NCBI GenBank assembly: GCA_963972425.1
Contig: CAXAUF010000001.1
Location: 113,783 to 177,782 of the forward strand
Reading direction: 5' to 3'
DNA from: Algorimicrobium sp002414705
GTDB taxonomy: Bacteria > Bacteroidota > Bacteroidia > Flavobacteriales > Flavobacteriaceae
DNA: 64,000 nt
Part shown: in pieces, positions 52,428-60,442 of the stretch
Position numbering within the stretch: position 1 is the first letter of the stretch
Layout of the letters: the number at the start of each line of letters is the position of its first letter
The notes under the pieces: model-generated
What the model was told of the DNA's origin: nothing
Database searches by the model: none
Seen by the model: only the letters and a program-made list of their open reading frames with translations
Made by a program: the position numbers and the translations under genes

Positions 52428-53352
52428 AATTTTGTATGTACTGTAAAGCTGTTTGTTTATCTTGATGTAATTGTGTTTGCAATTCGATAACTGAATTAAA
52501 TTTTTGCTCGTTTCGGATGCGTTCTAGCATATCTATTTTTAGTTTAGAACCATATAACGAATCATCTAAATTAAAGAAATTAATTTCAATAGATTGCATA
52601 TTTGTTTCACTAACTGTTGGGTTTGTACCAATATTCATCATCCCAAAATAGGTATGATTATTAATTTCAGATTTAACCACATAAACACCATTTCGTGGTA
52701 TTAATTTATAGCTTTCTTCAATGTGCAAATTAGCCGTTGGAAATCCGATGTCTTTACCTAAACCTTTGCCATGAATTACGGTTCCAGTTAACATGTAATT
52801 GTATCCTAAATAGCTATTGGCTGTATTAACATTGCCTTCTATTAAGGCTGCTCTAATTTTTGTTGAACTAACCGAAACATCATTAATATCTTGTGCTGAA
52901 ATTTCTTCGACATCAAAATCATATTGACGACCAAACTTGCGCAAATCGTCAATATTGGCGGTTCTATTTCTGCCAAAATGATGATCGTAGCCAATAATGA
53001 CTTTTTTTGCTTGTAACTGGTTTACTAAAATATCTGAAACAAAATCTTCTGCTTGTATTCTGGAAAATGCTTTGGTGAATTTTTTAATGACCAAAAAGTC
53101 TAAACCAAGTGCTTCCATTATTGCCGCTTTTTCGTCGATGGTATTGAGTAGCTTGATGGTTGTGTCCTTCTGTAATACCATTCGCGGATGCGGGAAAAAA
53201 GTTAAAATTGCAGATTTTAACGCATTATTTCTAGCCGAAGTAACAAGTCGCTCAATTATTTTTTGATGTCCAATATGCACACCATCAAATGTGCCAATGG
53301 TAACAACGGTTTCATTCTCAAAGTTGCTAGGAAGCGTTTGTGTTATTTTCAA
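52414..53352 (-). CDS. ribF: bifunctional riboflavin kinase / FAD synthetase
   Basis: About 312 residues if started at the TTG at 53352 (LKITQTLPSNFENETVVTIG), which matches the family start. The longest frame begins at a TTG at 53373, but that codon is the end of a TATTTTTG promoter element, so it cannot be translated from that promoter. The FMN adenylyltransferase domain has TIGTFDGVHIGHQKII and VIGYDHHFGRNR with SSTKIRAALIEGNV. The riboflavin kinase domain has GKGLGKDIGFPTANLHI and the FGMMNIGTNPT signature. The enzyme makes FMN and FAD from riboflavin. Its last 14 bases overlap the HTTM gene. Confidence 0.92.
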   Translation of the reverse strand: MKITQTLPSNFENETVVTIGTFDGVHIGHQKIIERLVTSARNNALKSAILTFFPHPRMVLQKDTTIKLLNTIDEKAAIMEALGLDFLVIKKFTKAFSRIQAEDFVSDILVNQLQAKKVIIGYDHHFGRNRTANIDDLRKFGRQYDFDVEEISAQDINDVSVSSTKIRAALIEGNVNTANSYLGYNYMLTGTVIHGKGLGKDIGFPTANLHIEESYKLIPRNGVYVVKSEINNHTYFGMMNIGTNPTVSETNMQSIEINFFNLDDSLYGSKLKIDMLERIRNEQKFNSVIELQTQLHQDKQTALQYIQNYATH

Positions 53353-53370
53353 TGTGAAAAAGTATTTGTG

Positions 53371-53378
53371 CAAAAATA
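53371..53378 (-). promoter_or_regulatory. -7 element (TATTTTTG) of ribF
   Basis: A full TAnnTTTG on the minus strand. Its last bases TTG (53373-53371) form the first codon of the longest ribF frame; transcription from it would start near 53365, leaving a short leader before the TTG at 53352. Confidence 0.5.
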
Positions 53379-53379
53379 T

Positions 53380-53413
53380 AAAAGCGGATTGATATAAATA
53401 CCAATCCGCTTTT
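53380..53413 (-). terminator. terminator after the M43 metalloprotease gene (copy 1 of a duplicated hairpin)
   Basis: A perfect 12-base-pair stem (AAAAGCGGATTG / CAATCCGCTTTT) with the 10-base loop ATATAAATAC. The 37 bases from 53380 recur identically at 56425, after the neighbouring pseudogene. Confidence 0.85.
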
Positions 53414-53434
53414 AAGATTTATAAGAAACGTGTT

Positions 53435-56245
53435 TTATTTCTTAATAAATGGTAATGTTAGTGTTGCATTGTCTTTACTAATTTTAATAAAGTACATACC
53501 ATTGCTTATTTCAGAGGTACTGATTTGTAAATCTGAAACGCCACTTATTTTGGCGGTTCTAACTACTTGACCAAGCATGTTATAAATTGCATAATTGTCT
53601 GGTAAGTTATTTTCCGTTGTTTTAATATTTAAAACAGACGTTGTAGGATTTGGATAAATGGATAGCTCTGGGCTGATATTGAATGTATCAACCGATAATA
53701 ATGCTAATTGTGTTCCAAATACATACGTTCCTTCTATTCCTGTTGCAAATGATGCTGATAATTTAGCATCTGATCCAAAGGCAGTAATGCTAACTGAAGC
53801 CACTTCATTTGTACCTTCTTTTTTAACAAATAAGTCATTTCTGGAATTTCCTGTTAGGGTTTCCCAATCAGCAAGTTCTGTTTCTGTAAAATAGAAATTA
53901 ATAGCTGCTGCATTAGATGTGCTTGCGTTAGCAGTCGTTATATCAAATGTTTTAGCCGTTACAAAACTATCTGGATTGGTATTTGCGCTGTACATAACTG
54001 CAGCAGCTCCAGCTGTAGTAATATCCCTTGATACTGAAACATCTGTACAGCCGTAGTTATATCCATCAGTATTGTCAATATCTAACATCACGTTTCCAGT
54101 AGTTGTGTCTGTAAAATAAGCAACACCAGTTCCGTTAAGTCCTGAAGATACAGCTGAATTTACTGCTGTTTGAACTGCAGTTGTAACATTTGCTGTAACA
54201 GAAACATCATCAAGCATAAAAGCAAAAGCATCAGCAGAAACCACTTGGAAAGTTATATATATATCTTGACCATCATAAGCAGACAAATCATACGTATATT
54301 CTGTCCAGTCAATAGGAGCTTGTACGTAAGGAGCTGCAGAAATGAATGTAAAGCTTGCAGGATTTGTGTCTGTTGTAGAAATTCCTACTTTAAAACGCTC
54401 CAAGCCATATTGGTCAGTGACAGATTTTGCCCAAAATTTCAATTCACTATCCGTGCCATTTAATGAAATTTGTGGTGTGAAAATATAATCGTCATTCACT
54501 GCTGGTGGGTTTGGGTTTGAAGTTGCATCAAAGCAATAATACCCTTTGTTGCCAGAGTGAGCATCCCAAGCAGTACCTGCTAAAGATGGTGTTGTTTGGC
54601 TTGGGTTGAAAACCATAAATGTGCCAGTATAACCTGAATTTGTCCATGATGTAGTATTGGAACCATAAGTTGTGTTGCCATCATTATCAAGCATTGTCCA
54701 GTCGCCAATTGGCGTAATTTGAAAGTCTGGATACGTTTCAAAACCATCACTGAATATAACGCTGCTTCCTGCGCTAGCAATAGCGGTATCATCATTTATA
54801 ATTGTTACAGTGTATGTTGCGGTAGAAGCTTCAGCATCACCAGTAGTTGTTACATCTACACTCAATATAATTGTTTCGTCTGTTTCAACTAGGCCATCTT
54901 CGTAAATACGTAGTGTAACAGAATTACTAGCCGTTGTAGAACCTTGAGCAAATGTTACTGAGTTATTTAAAAATTCAAAATCAGTATTTTCAGTTGCTGT
55001 TCCAGAGTTAACTATCGTAGCTGTAGCAGTCGCATTTGCAGCTGTACCTATCGCTAATGAAATGGTTATATCTTGAAAATTACAATCATTTCCTTCAGTA
55101 ACTTCTGAAGGAATGGTTGATGTACTAAAAGCTACTATTGGTCCTGCATTACCAGTTGTGGATGTTATTAAATCTGAAATGCCATCGGCATTTTCTATAA
55201 CCGTTAAAATTCTATTAACTTGATCAAACGTAAAAATATTCATACAAGCATCGTTTGTGTAATCCATATAGTTTTCTACCATATCTCTGTTACCATCGCA
55301 AGTTGTTTGGTTGTTGGTTGGGCAACCAAAATTTGATGTTGTACTTTCTGGTGTGTCAGCACAAAAATCATTACCACAAGTAGAGTCTCCCCAAATGTGT
55401 CTTAATCCAATCCAGTGACCAATTTCGTGCGTTAAAGTCCGACCAGCATTATAAGGCGCTGCTGTACCTGGATTTGCTAAAGAACCAATACTTCCAGGAA
55501 TAACAACTACACCATCTGTAAGTGCAGAGCCGCCATTTGTGTTCAGTCCAGGTAATGTAGAGTTAGATGGAAATTGAGCATAACCTAATAAGCCTCCACC
55601 TAAATTTGCACTCCATATATTAGCGTATAAAGAACGATCCCAAATAGTAGCTGGTTTAACCGTGTTATTCATGGTTGCGGTAGTAAGCTCTCCAGCGTAT
55701 CCATAAACTCTATGAATACCAGGTTCAGCTAGCGGACTTCCGTCAGGTGCAACTTGAGCTGGAATAAAGTTTATTTCAGCAGATTCAGCAACAGCTTCGG
55801 TGCTTCCAGAAAGGTTGTTGAAATCTAAATTTAATTGATCTATTTGTGCTTGAATTCTTGCTGCAGATAGATCATTTGCATCACCTTGAGCGCCTGTAAT
55901 AACATGAAAAATTATTGGAATATTAACAACAGCTCTTCTAAAGGTTCCGTTAGCTTTTTCAATGGCAATACGTTCTTGACGTTGTTGCATTAAAGGCGAT
56001 AACCAATTTTCAAATTCTTGATCAGATTGGATGTTTGGATTGATTTGTCTGCGTAAAGCTTCCATTTCTACTGTTGCGCACCTTACAAATCCTGTTTCAT
56101 TAAAATGCCTTTGATTTTCTTCTGTTAATTGAAGCGGCTCTTCCGGTATTATAGCGGATAAGTCAGATTTTTGTTGTGCTTGTAAGCTTGATAACCCAAA
56201 GAACAATAACAGTAGTAAAAAAGGACTAAAAGTATTTTTTTTCAT
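53435..56245 (-). CDS. M43 (pappalysin-type) zinc metalloprotease exported by T9SS
   Basis: 936 residues. Signal peptide (MKKNTFSPFLLLLLFFGLSSLQAQ) and propeptide (about 25-110); an M43B catalytic domain with zinc-binding TLTHEIGHWIGLRHIWGD (HExxHxxGLxH; about 280-297), CADTPES and the Met-turn region VENYMDYTNDACM; a Calx-beta-like domain (about 380-485, TVTFAQGSTT...); a choice-of-anchor-J-like jelly roll (about 500-690); a further beta domain; and a type A T9SS sorting domain (NPTTSVLNIKTTENNLPDN...TLPFIKK) at the end. It should be secreted and cut protein substrates at the surface or outside. It has a tandem, decayed paralogue upstream. Confidence 0.93.
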   Translation of the reverse strand: MKKNTFSPFLLLLLFFGLSSLQAQQKSDLSAIIPEEPLQLTEENQRHFNETGFVRCATVEMEALRRQINPNIQSDQEFENWLSPLMQQRQERIAIEKANGTFRRAVVNIPIIFHVITGAQGDANDLSAARIQAQIDQLNLDFNNLSGSTEAVAESAEINFIPAQVAPDGSPLAEPGIHRVYGYAGELTTATMNNTVKPATIWDRSLYANIWSANLGGGLLGYAQFPSNSTLPGLNTNGGSALTDGVVVIPGSIGSLANPGTAAPYNAGRTLTHEIGHWIGLRHIWGDSTCGNDFCADTPESTTSNFGCPTNNQTTCDGNRDMVENYMDYTNDACMNIFTFDQVNRILTVIENADGISDLITSTTGNAGPIVAFSTSTIPSEVTEGNDCNFQDITISLAIGTAANATATATIVNSGTATENTDFEFLNNSVTFAQGSTTASNSVTLRIYEDGLVETDETIILSVDVTTTGDAEASTATYTVTIINDDTAIASAGSSVIFSDGFETYPDFQITPIGDWTMLDNDGNTTYGSNTTSWTNSGYTGTFMVFNPSQTTPSLAGTAWDAHSGNKGYYCFDATSNPNPPAVNDDYIFTPQISLNGTDSELKFWAKSVTDQYGLERFKVGISTTDTNPASFTFISAAPYVQAPIDWTEYTYDLSAYDGQDIYITFQVVSADAFAFMLDDVSVTANVTTAVQTAVNSAVSSGLNGTGVAYFTDTTTGNVMLDIDNTDGYNYGCTDVSVSRDITTAGAAAVMYSANTNPDSFVTAKTFDITTANASTSNAAAINFYFTETELADWETLTGNSRNDLFVKKEGTNEVASVSITAFGSDAKLSASFATGIEGTYVFGTQLALLSVDTFNISPELSIYPNPTTSVLNIKTTENNLPDNYAIYNMLGQVVRTAKISGVSDLQISTSEISNGMYFIKISKDNATLTLPFIKK

Positions 56246-56424
56246 GATTTTATAACATATTTATGAATAATTCTATAAAAATAAAAAAAAACTATCAGTT
56301 TAGAGTTATTGTTACTGTTAAAAATGACATTTAGCATCTAAAAATAGAAAATTATGATAATCGCATAATTACTCAAATGACGATCTTAATAATTCAATAT
56401 CTAGTATTGTTTGGTTTCAAATAC

Positions 56425-56458
56425 AAAAGCGGATTGATATAAATACCAATCCGCTTTT
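56425..56458 (-). terminator. terminator after the decayed paralogue (copy 2 of the duplicated hairpin)
   Basis: The same 12-base-pair stem and 10-base loop as at 53380-53413, lying 22 bases past the pseudogene stop. It shows that the whole unit, terminator included, was tandemly duplicated. Confidence 0.85.
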
Positions 56459-56479
56459 AAGTTTTATCAGAATTATTTA

Positions 56480-57535
56480 TTATTTCTTAATAAACGGTAA
56501 TGTTATGGTTGCATTGTTTTTTGTTATTTTAATAAAGTACATACCATTACTCATTTCAGAAGTACTGATTTGCAAATCTGAAACACCATTTATTTGTGCA
56601 TTTTTAACAATCTGACCTAGCATATTGTAAATAGCAAAACTATCAGGTAAACTGGTATCTGATGTTTTAATATTTAAAACGGACGTTGTTGGATTTGGAT
56701 ACATGCTGATATTGTTATTTAATTGAAATTCATCTGTACTTAACGAAGAAATAACAATATTAACATCTTCGGAATCTCCAAATTCTCCGCCATTAAAAAT
56801 TACGGTTCCGTTGTCGGTTGTAAGTTCATAAGAACCAGTACCAAATCCGCAACAAATACCATCACCTGCTGTATCAAATATAGTAAAGGTATAACAGCCA
56901 GCTGTTGTAATTGTAAATGTTTCATTAAAGGTGGTGTTATCTTGTGTGTAAGGACCTCCAGAGTATAATACAGCATTGTTATCATCTTTAAATTCCCAAG
57001 AAGTTTCCTAGCACCAATTATCAGTTGTCAAACTTAAATTAACTTCGGTAGTTGTATAAGAACCTGATGCTGAAAAACTTTTAGAGTCTGTGTCATTACA
57101 TGCTCTAGCATCAGATGCACCATTTGTATTAACAACAGAAACATTTAAGATTTGGTTTCCACCACCTGCTGTAATAGTTGGTAAGGAAATAGTAGTATAT
57201 TCACTATACGCTAAAGAACCATTCCAATCTATCTCTTCACTTTGACCACCATCTATGTTATAACTAATAGTAGCTGAAGTTAATTGAGCTGTTCCCCAAT
57301 TAATAAGTTTCACATTTCCATTAAGATTTGAAGTACATGGAATTGTGCTTAAGCATTCAATTGATTTTTAAATAATTCACTTCCCATCATATTTGGGTTA
57401 GTTGCTAAAAGTTTTGCATTATACGTGTCTGTTAAACATTTTTCAGCTTCTTGTGAGTTTTTTTGTTGTGCAAGAACAAAACTCGGAATACATATAAGTA
57501 TAAAAGAGTATTCTTGAGAGTGTAATTTTTTTCAT
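56480..57535 (-). pseudogene. decayed T9SS-exported metalloprotease-like gene, paralogue of the M43 gene
   Basis: Reading from ATG 57535: a signal sequence in another frame than the ATG (ICIPSFVLAQQKN) after an A-run with a one-base shift, then EKCLTDTYNAKLLATNPNMMG. The frame shifts again near 57350-57360, and CLSTIPCTSNLNGNVKLINWG leads to a beta domain (TSATISYNIDGGQSEEIDW). An in-frame TAG lies at 57008-57010 (likely a CAG codon originally). After this the same frame continues through ETSWEFKDD, CYTFTIFDTAGDGICCGFG and the sorting domain to 56480. The catalytic HExxH part is absent, so an internal deletion adds to two shifts and a stop. Its sorting domain is nearly identical to that of the M43 gene. 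Confidence 0.85.
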
Positions 57536-57797
57536 ATTATTAGTGTTTGTTAATAATTTATTAAAAATATATAAAATAGATTGATTTATTGCATTTATAT
57601 ATTGTAAATAGCATATTTACAAGGGTTTAATAAATAGTTGTTATGAAATAATATACTTTATATTACAATTACAAAAGCTGATGACGCAGAGGTGAAGAAT
57701 TCTGTAATACAAATTTCTTTAAGTTATTTTTTTTAAATTTTGAAAACGCAATTTGTATTACCTATTATTTGTTGATGGGTTAATAATATAAATATTT
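57536..57797. other. AT-rich spacer upstream of the pseudogene
   Basis: About 260 bases between the decayed gene and the pth terminator. It holds no open frame or repeat that I can support; it probably carries the former promoter of the decayed gene. Confidence 0.55.
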
Positions 57798-57833
57798 AAA
57801 AGATTGTCTGAATTTAATTTCAGACAGTCTTTT
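57798..57833 (-). terminator. terminator abutting the pth stop
   Basis: AAAAGATTGTCTGAA pairs (with one G-T) to TTCAGACAGTCTTTT; the right arm ends right at the pth stop codon (57834-57836). Confidence 0.75.
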
Positions 57834-58400
57834 TTATTTCCCATTAAAACTATTCATGGTGTTATTAATACCTGCAGTTCCAAAGGACTTTATAATTTCT
57901 GTGCCTTTTTCTAATCGTTCTGGGAGTAGTTTGTTTTCTTCATCAGTCCAATTACCAAGTACATAATCTACTTGGCGTCCTTGAGTGAACTGGTCACTAA
58001 TTCCAAATCGGAAGCGGTTATAGTTTGTAGTTTGTAGTTTGTCTTGAATGTCTTTAAGGCCATTATGACCACCATCACTTCCTTTTGTTTTAACGCGAAT
58101 GCTGCCAAAGGGTAAATTTAAATCGTCTGTAATAACCAATACATTTTCTAGCGGAATTTTCTCTTTTGTTAACCAGTATAAAACGGCTTTCCCGCTTAAA
58201 TTCATAAAGGTACTTGGTTTTAATAAAATAAAAGTTCTGCCTTTAAATTTGTAGGTGGTTAAATCGCCTAATTTATCTGTAGTAAAAGTTAAGTTTTCCT
58301 TTTCGGCTAAAAAATCTAGAACCTTAAAGCCAATATTATGTCTGGTGTTATGATATGCGTCACCAATATTTCCTAAACCTACAATTAGAAATTTTTTCAT
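57834..58400 (-). CDS. pth: peptidyl-tRNA hydrolase
   Basis: 188 residues of the Pth family: FLIVGLGNIGDAYHNTRHNIGFKVLD with the catalytic His in YHNTRHNIGF (about residue 20), KPSTFMNLSGKAV, and the tRNA-binding DDLNLPFGSIRVKTKGSDGGHNGLKDI. It releases peptides from prematurely dropped peptidyl-tRNA. It lies 144 bases after rplY on the same strand. The order prs-rplY-pth is well conserved in bacteria, which supports the assignment of all three. Confidence 0.95.
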   Translation of the reverse strand: MKKFLIVGLGNIGDAYHNTRHNIGFKVLDFLAEKENLTFTTDKLGDLTTYKFKGRTFILLKPSTFMNLSGKAVLYWLTKEKIPLENVLVITDDLNLPFGSIRVKTKGSDGGHNGLKDIQDKLQTTNYNRFRFGISDQFTQGRQVDYVLGNWTDEENKLLPERLEKGTEIIKSFGTAGINNTMNSFNGK

Positions 58401-58486
58401 AGTATCTGTTTGGTTAGTTTTAAAGGATTGGCGTTTGTAAAAAAAAAGTATTTAAGTTCCACATCCTTCAAATGTATGTAAAAATA

Positions 58487-58518
58487 AAAAAGCATCCTGA
58501 AAAATCAGAATGCTTTTA
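58487..58518 (-). terminator. terminator after rplY
   Basis: AAAAGCATCCTGA (58488-58500) pairs with TCAGAATGCTTTT (58505-58517), one mismatch in the stem, AAAA loop, 27 bases past the rplY stop. Confidence 0.7.
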
Positions 58519-58544
58519 AATATAAAATAATGCTATAAATAGAT

Positions 58545-59189
58545 TTATTCTTGACCTTCTGCAGCTGGAGCATCCGTTGCATCTACTGCATCTTCTGCAC
58601 CTTCTTCAAGTTCATCCTCATCATCAACAGCAATTGCCATAGCAGCTCTTGCACGTTTAATTTGACAAACAACCGTATTATCCGTATGCATGATTTTGTA
58701 ATCATCGTTTTGCAAAGCAGTAACGTATAATTTAGCACCAATTTTTAAAGGTGTAATATCTACTTCAATAAAATCTGGTAAAAGATTTGGTAACGCTTTC
58801 ACACGTAATTTACGCGCATTTTTACGTAAAACACCACCCGCTTTCACTCCTCTTGAATTTCCAACGTAGTGTACTGGAATTTCCATAGAGATAGGTTTAT
58901 CTTCAAATAATTGGTAGAAATCTACGTGTAAGATTCTATCTGTTACTGGGTGAAACTGAATATCTTGCAGTACTGCATTAAATGTGTCACCGTTTTCTAA
59001 AGAAATCACAACTGTATGCGCATTAGGCGTATATACCAGTTTTGAAAATGCAAGTTCTTCAGCATTAAAATGTACTGGTTTGTCACCTCCGTATAATACG
59101 CAAGGTACCTGTCCAGCATTACGTAAGGCTTTTGTTGCTTTCTTGCCCACGCTTTCTCTTTGAGATCCGTTAATTGTAATTGACTTCAT
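58545..59189 (-). CDS. rplY: 50S ribosomal protein L25 (TL5/CTC form)
   Basis: 214 residues. An L25 N-terminal 5S-rRNA-binding domain (about 1-90: SITINGSQRESVGKKATKALRNAGQVPCVLYGGDKP) is followed by the TL5-type C-terminal beta domain (about 95-185: FYQLFEDKPISMEIPVHYVGNSRGVKAGG). A 30-residue acidic, Ala-rich tail (DEDELEEGAEDAVDATDAPAAEGQE) is typical of flavobacterial CTC proteins. It binds 5S rRNA in the large subunit. It lies between prs and pth in the conserved order; the ATG at 59189 is 54 bases after the prs stop. Confidence 0.95.
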   Translation of the reverse strand: MKSITINGSQRESVGKKATKALRNAGQVPCVLYGGDKPVHFNAEELAFSKLVYTPNAHTVVISLENGDTFNAVLQDIQFHPVTDRILHVDFYQLFEDKPISMEIPVHYVGNSRGVKAGGVLRKNARKLRVKALPNLLPDFIEVDITPLKIGAKLYVTALQNDDYKIMHTDNTVVCQIKRARAAMAIAVDDEDELEEGAEDAVDATDAPAAEGQE

Positions 59190-59243
59190 TGTTTATATTT
59201 AATTGTTATTAATATTCTAATTTCTGGAGTATCACGAATGATA

Positions 59244-60185
59244 CTACATAATAAATTTGGAGCTAATTGATTTGTTGTAGTGTACGTTTTGCATCACTTC
59301 AGCAAATAAATCAGCACAACTTAATACGCGAATTTTTGAGCTTTCTTGTTTTAAAGGAATAGAATCTGTTACAATTAATTCTTCTAATTTAGAATTCTCT
59401 AAACGCTCATAAGCACTTCCAGATAAAATAGGATGTGTACAAATAGCACGCACGCTTAATGCGCCACGCTCTATCATTAAATCGGCAGCTTTTGTTAATG
59501 TTCCGGCTGTATCAACCATATCATCTACAAGTACTACATTTTTTCCTGTTACATCACCAATAAGTTCCATGTGCGAAATAACATTGGCTTTTGCACGTTG
59601 CTTATAGCAAATAACCACATCACTTTCCAATGCTTTAGAATAGGCATAGGCTCTTTTAGAACCACCCATATCAGGCGAAGCAATCGTTAAATTATCAACA
59701 TTTAAACTTTTTAAATAGGGTAGAAAAATAGTAGATGCAAATAAGTGATCTACTGGTTTTTCAAAAAACCCTTGGATTTGGTCTGCATGTAAATCCATGG
59801 TTATAATACGTGTTGCACCAGCAGCTTCTAGCATTTTTGCAACAAGTTTTGCTGCAATTGGCACACGTGGTTTATCCTTTCTGTCTTGTCTAGCCCAACC
59901 AAAATATGGTAAAACAGCGGTAATGTGTCTGGCAGAAGCGCGTTTGGCAGCATCTATCATTAATAACATTTCCATTAAGTTTTCTGGACCTGGATTGGTA
60001 GAGCCAATAATAAAAATACGCGTTCCACGAATAGACTCTTCATAAGACGGCTGAAATTCTCCATCACTGTAAGTAGATGTAATAACATTACCCATGCTAA
60101 TACCATAAGCATCAGCAATTTTCTGTGCTAAAACTCTACTTTGTGTACAAGTAAAAATTTTAGCTTCTGTTTGTCCGTTTGGCAT
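59244..60185 (-). CDS. prs: ribose-phosphate pyrophosphokinase
   Basis: A 313-residue class I PRPP synthetase: FTCTQSRVLAQKIADAYG, FIIGSTNPGPENLMEMLLMIDAAKRASARHITAVLPYFGWARQDRK (ATP-binding), HADQIQGFFEKPVDHL, and the PRPP loop KNVVLVDDMVDTAGTLTKAADLM. It makes PRPP from ribose-5-phosphate and ATP for nucleotide, His and Trp synthesis. It is the first gene of the prs-rplY-pth unit. 177 bases lie between its start and the tRNA gene, which contain the tRNA promoter and a tandem repeat. Confidence 0.96.
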   Translation of the reverse strand: MPNGQTEAKIFTCTQSRVLAQKIADAYGISMGNVITSTYSDGEFQPSYEESIRGTRIFIIGSTNPGPENLMEMLLMIDAAKRASARHITAVLPYFGWARQDRKDKPRVPIAAKLVAKMLEAAGATRIITMDLHADQIQGFFEKPVDHLFASTIFLPYLKSLNVDNLTIASPDMGGSKRAYAYSKALESDVVICYKQRAKANVISHMELIGDVTGKNVVLVDDMVDTAGTLTKAADLMIERGALSVRAICTHPILSGSAYERLENSKLEELIVTDSIPLKQESSKIRVLSCADLFAEVMQNVHYNKSISSKFIM

Positions 60186-60311
60186 GTTTAATTGGTTGTA
60201 TTGTAACTAATTATATTCAGTTCGTCTTAACGAGGTGCAAATTTAAGAATTTATTTCAACTCCAAAAGCATAAAAGCGTGTATTTTTAATGGCTAGATGT
60301 ATTTTATTTTA

Positions 60312-60319
60312 TAATTTTG
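60312..60319 (+). promoter_or_regulatory. -7 element (TAATTTTG) of the tRNA-Leu gene
   Basis: A full TAnnTTTG match; a start of transcription about 6 bases downstream would fall at the first CTCAATTG copy. Confidence 0.5.
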
Positions 60320-60323
60320 CACT

Positions 60324-60368
60324 CTCAATTGCTCAATTGCTCAATTGCTCAATTGCTCAATTGCTCAA
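60324..60368 (+). repeat. tandem repeat, five copies of CTCAATTG plus CTCAA, in the tRNA leader
   Basis: CTCAATTG at 60324, 60332, 60340, 60348 and 60356, followed by CTCAA at 60364-60368. The last copy runs into the tRNA: GCTCAAG is the 5' acceptor strand starting at 60363. The core CAATTG of each copy is self-complementary. All copies would be transcribed in the 5' leader. Confidence 0.9.
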
Positions 60369-60442
60369 GTGGTGGAATTGGTAGACACGTCGGATTCAAA
60401 ATCCGATTCTTCGGAGTGCGGGTTCGATTCCCGCCTTGAGTA
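60363..60442 (+). tRNA. tRNA-Leu(CAA)
   Basis: The acceptor GCTCAAG (60363-60369) pairs with CTTGAGT (60435-60441; one G-U), with discriminator A at 60442. The D arm is GTGGAATTGGTAGACAC; the anticodon stem-loop is TCGGA-TTCAAAA-TCCGA with anticodon CAA at 60397-60399, reading UUG; a long variable arm (class II, TTCTTCGGAGT) follows, and the T arm is GCGGGTTCGATTCCCGC. CCA is not encoded. The last 47 bases are also the antisense 3' end of the recombinase gene. Confidence 0.95.
60396..60442. other. inferred attachment site (attL) of the integrated element at the tRNA-Leu 3' half
   Basis: The recombinase gene begins to the right and its frame runs into the tRNA, as expected if the element inserted at the 3' part of tRNA-Leu and restored it. 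The exact core cannot be fixed without the other junction, which lies beyond 64000. Confidence 0.55.

Noticed and set aside
56480..56704. Separate 74-residue protein made only of a sorting domain
   Set aside because: The same frame continues upstream without a break to the TAG at 57008; it is the 3' end of the decayed paralogue, not a gene of its own.
57008..57313. GTG-started 101-residue gene
   Set aside because: Its start is inside a longer, related reading frame and its stop is the single TAG of the decayed gene.
60324..60368. CRISPR array
   Set aside because: The units are 8 bases and contiguous with no spacers; it is a simple tandem repeat.
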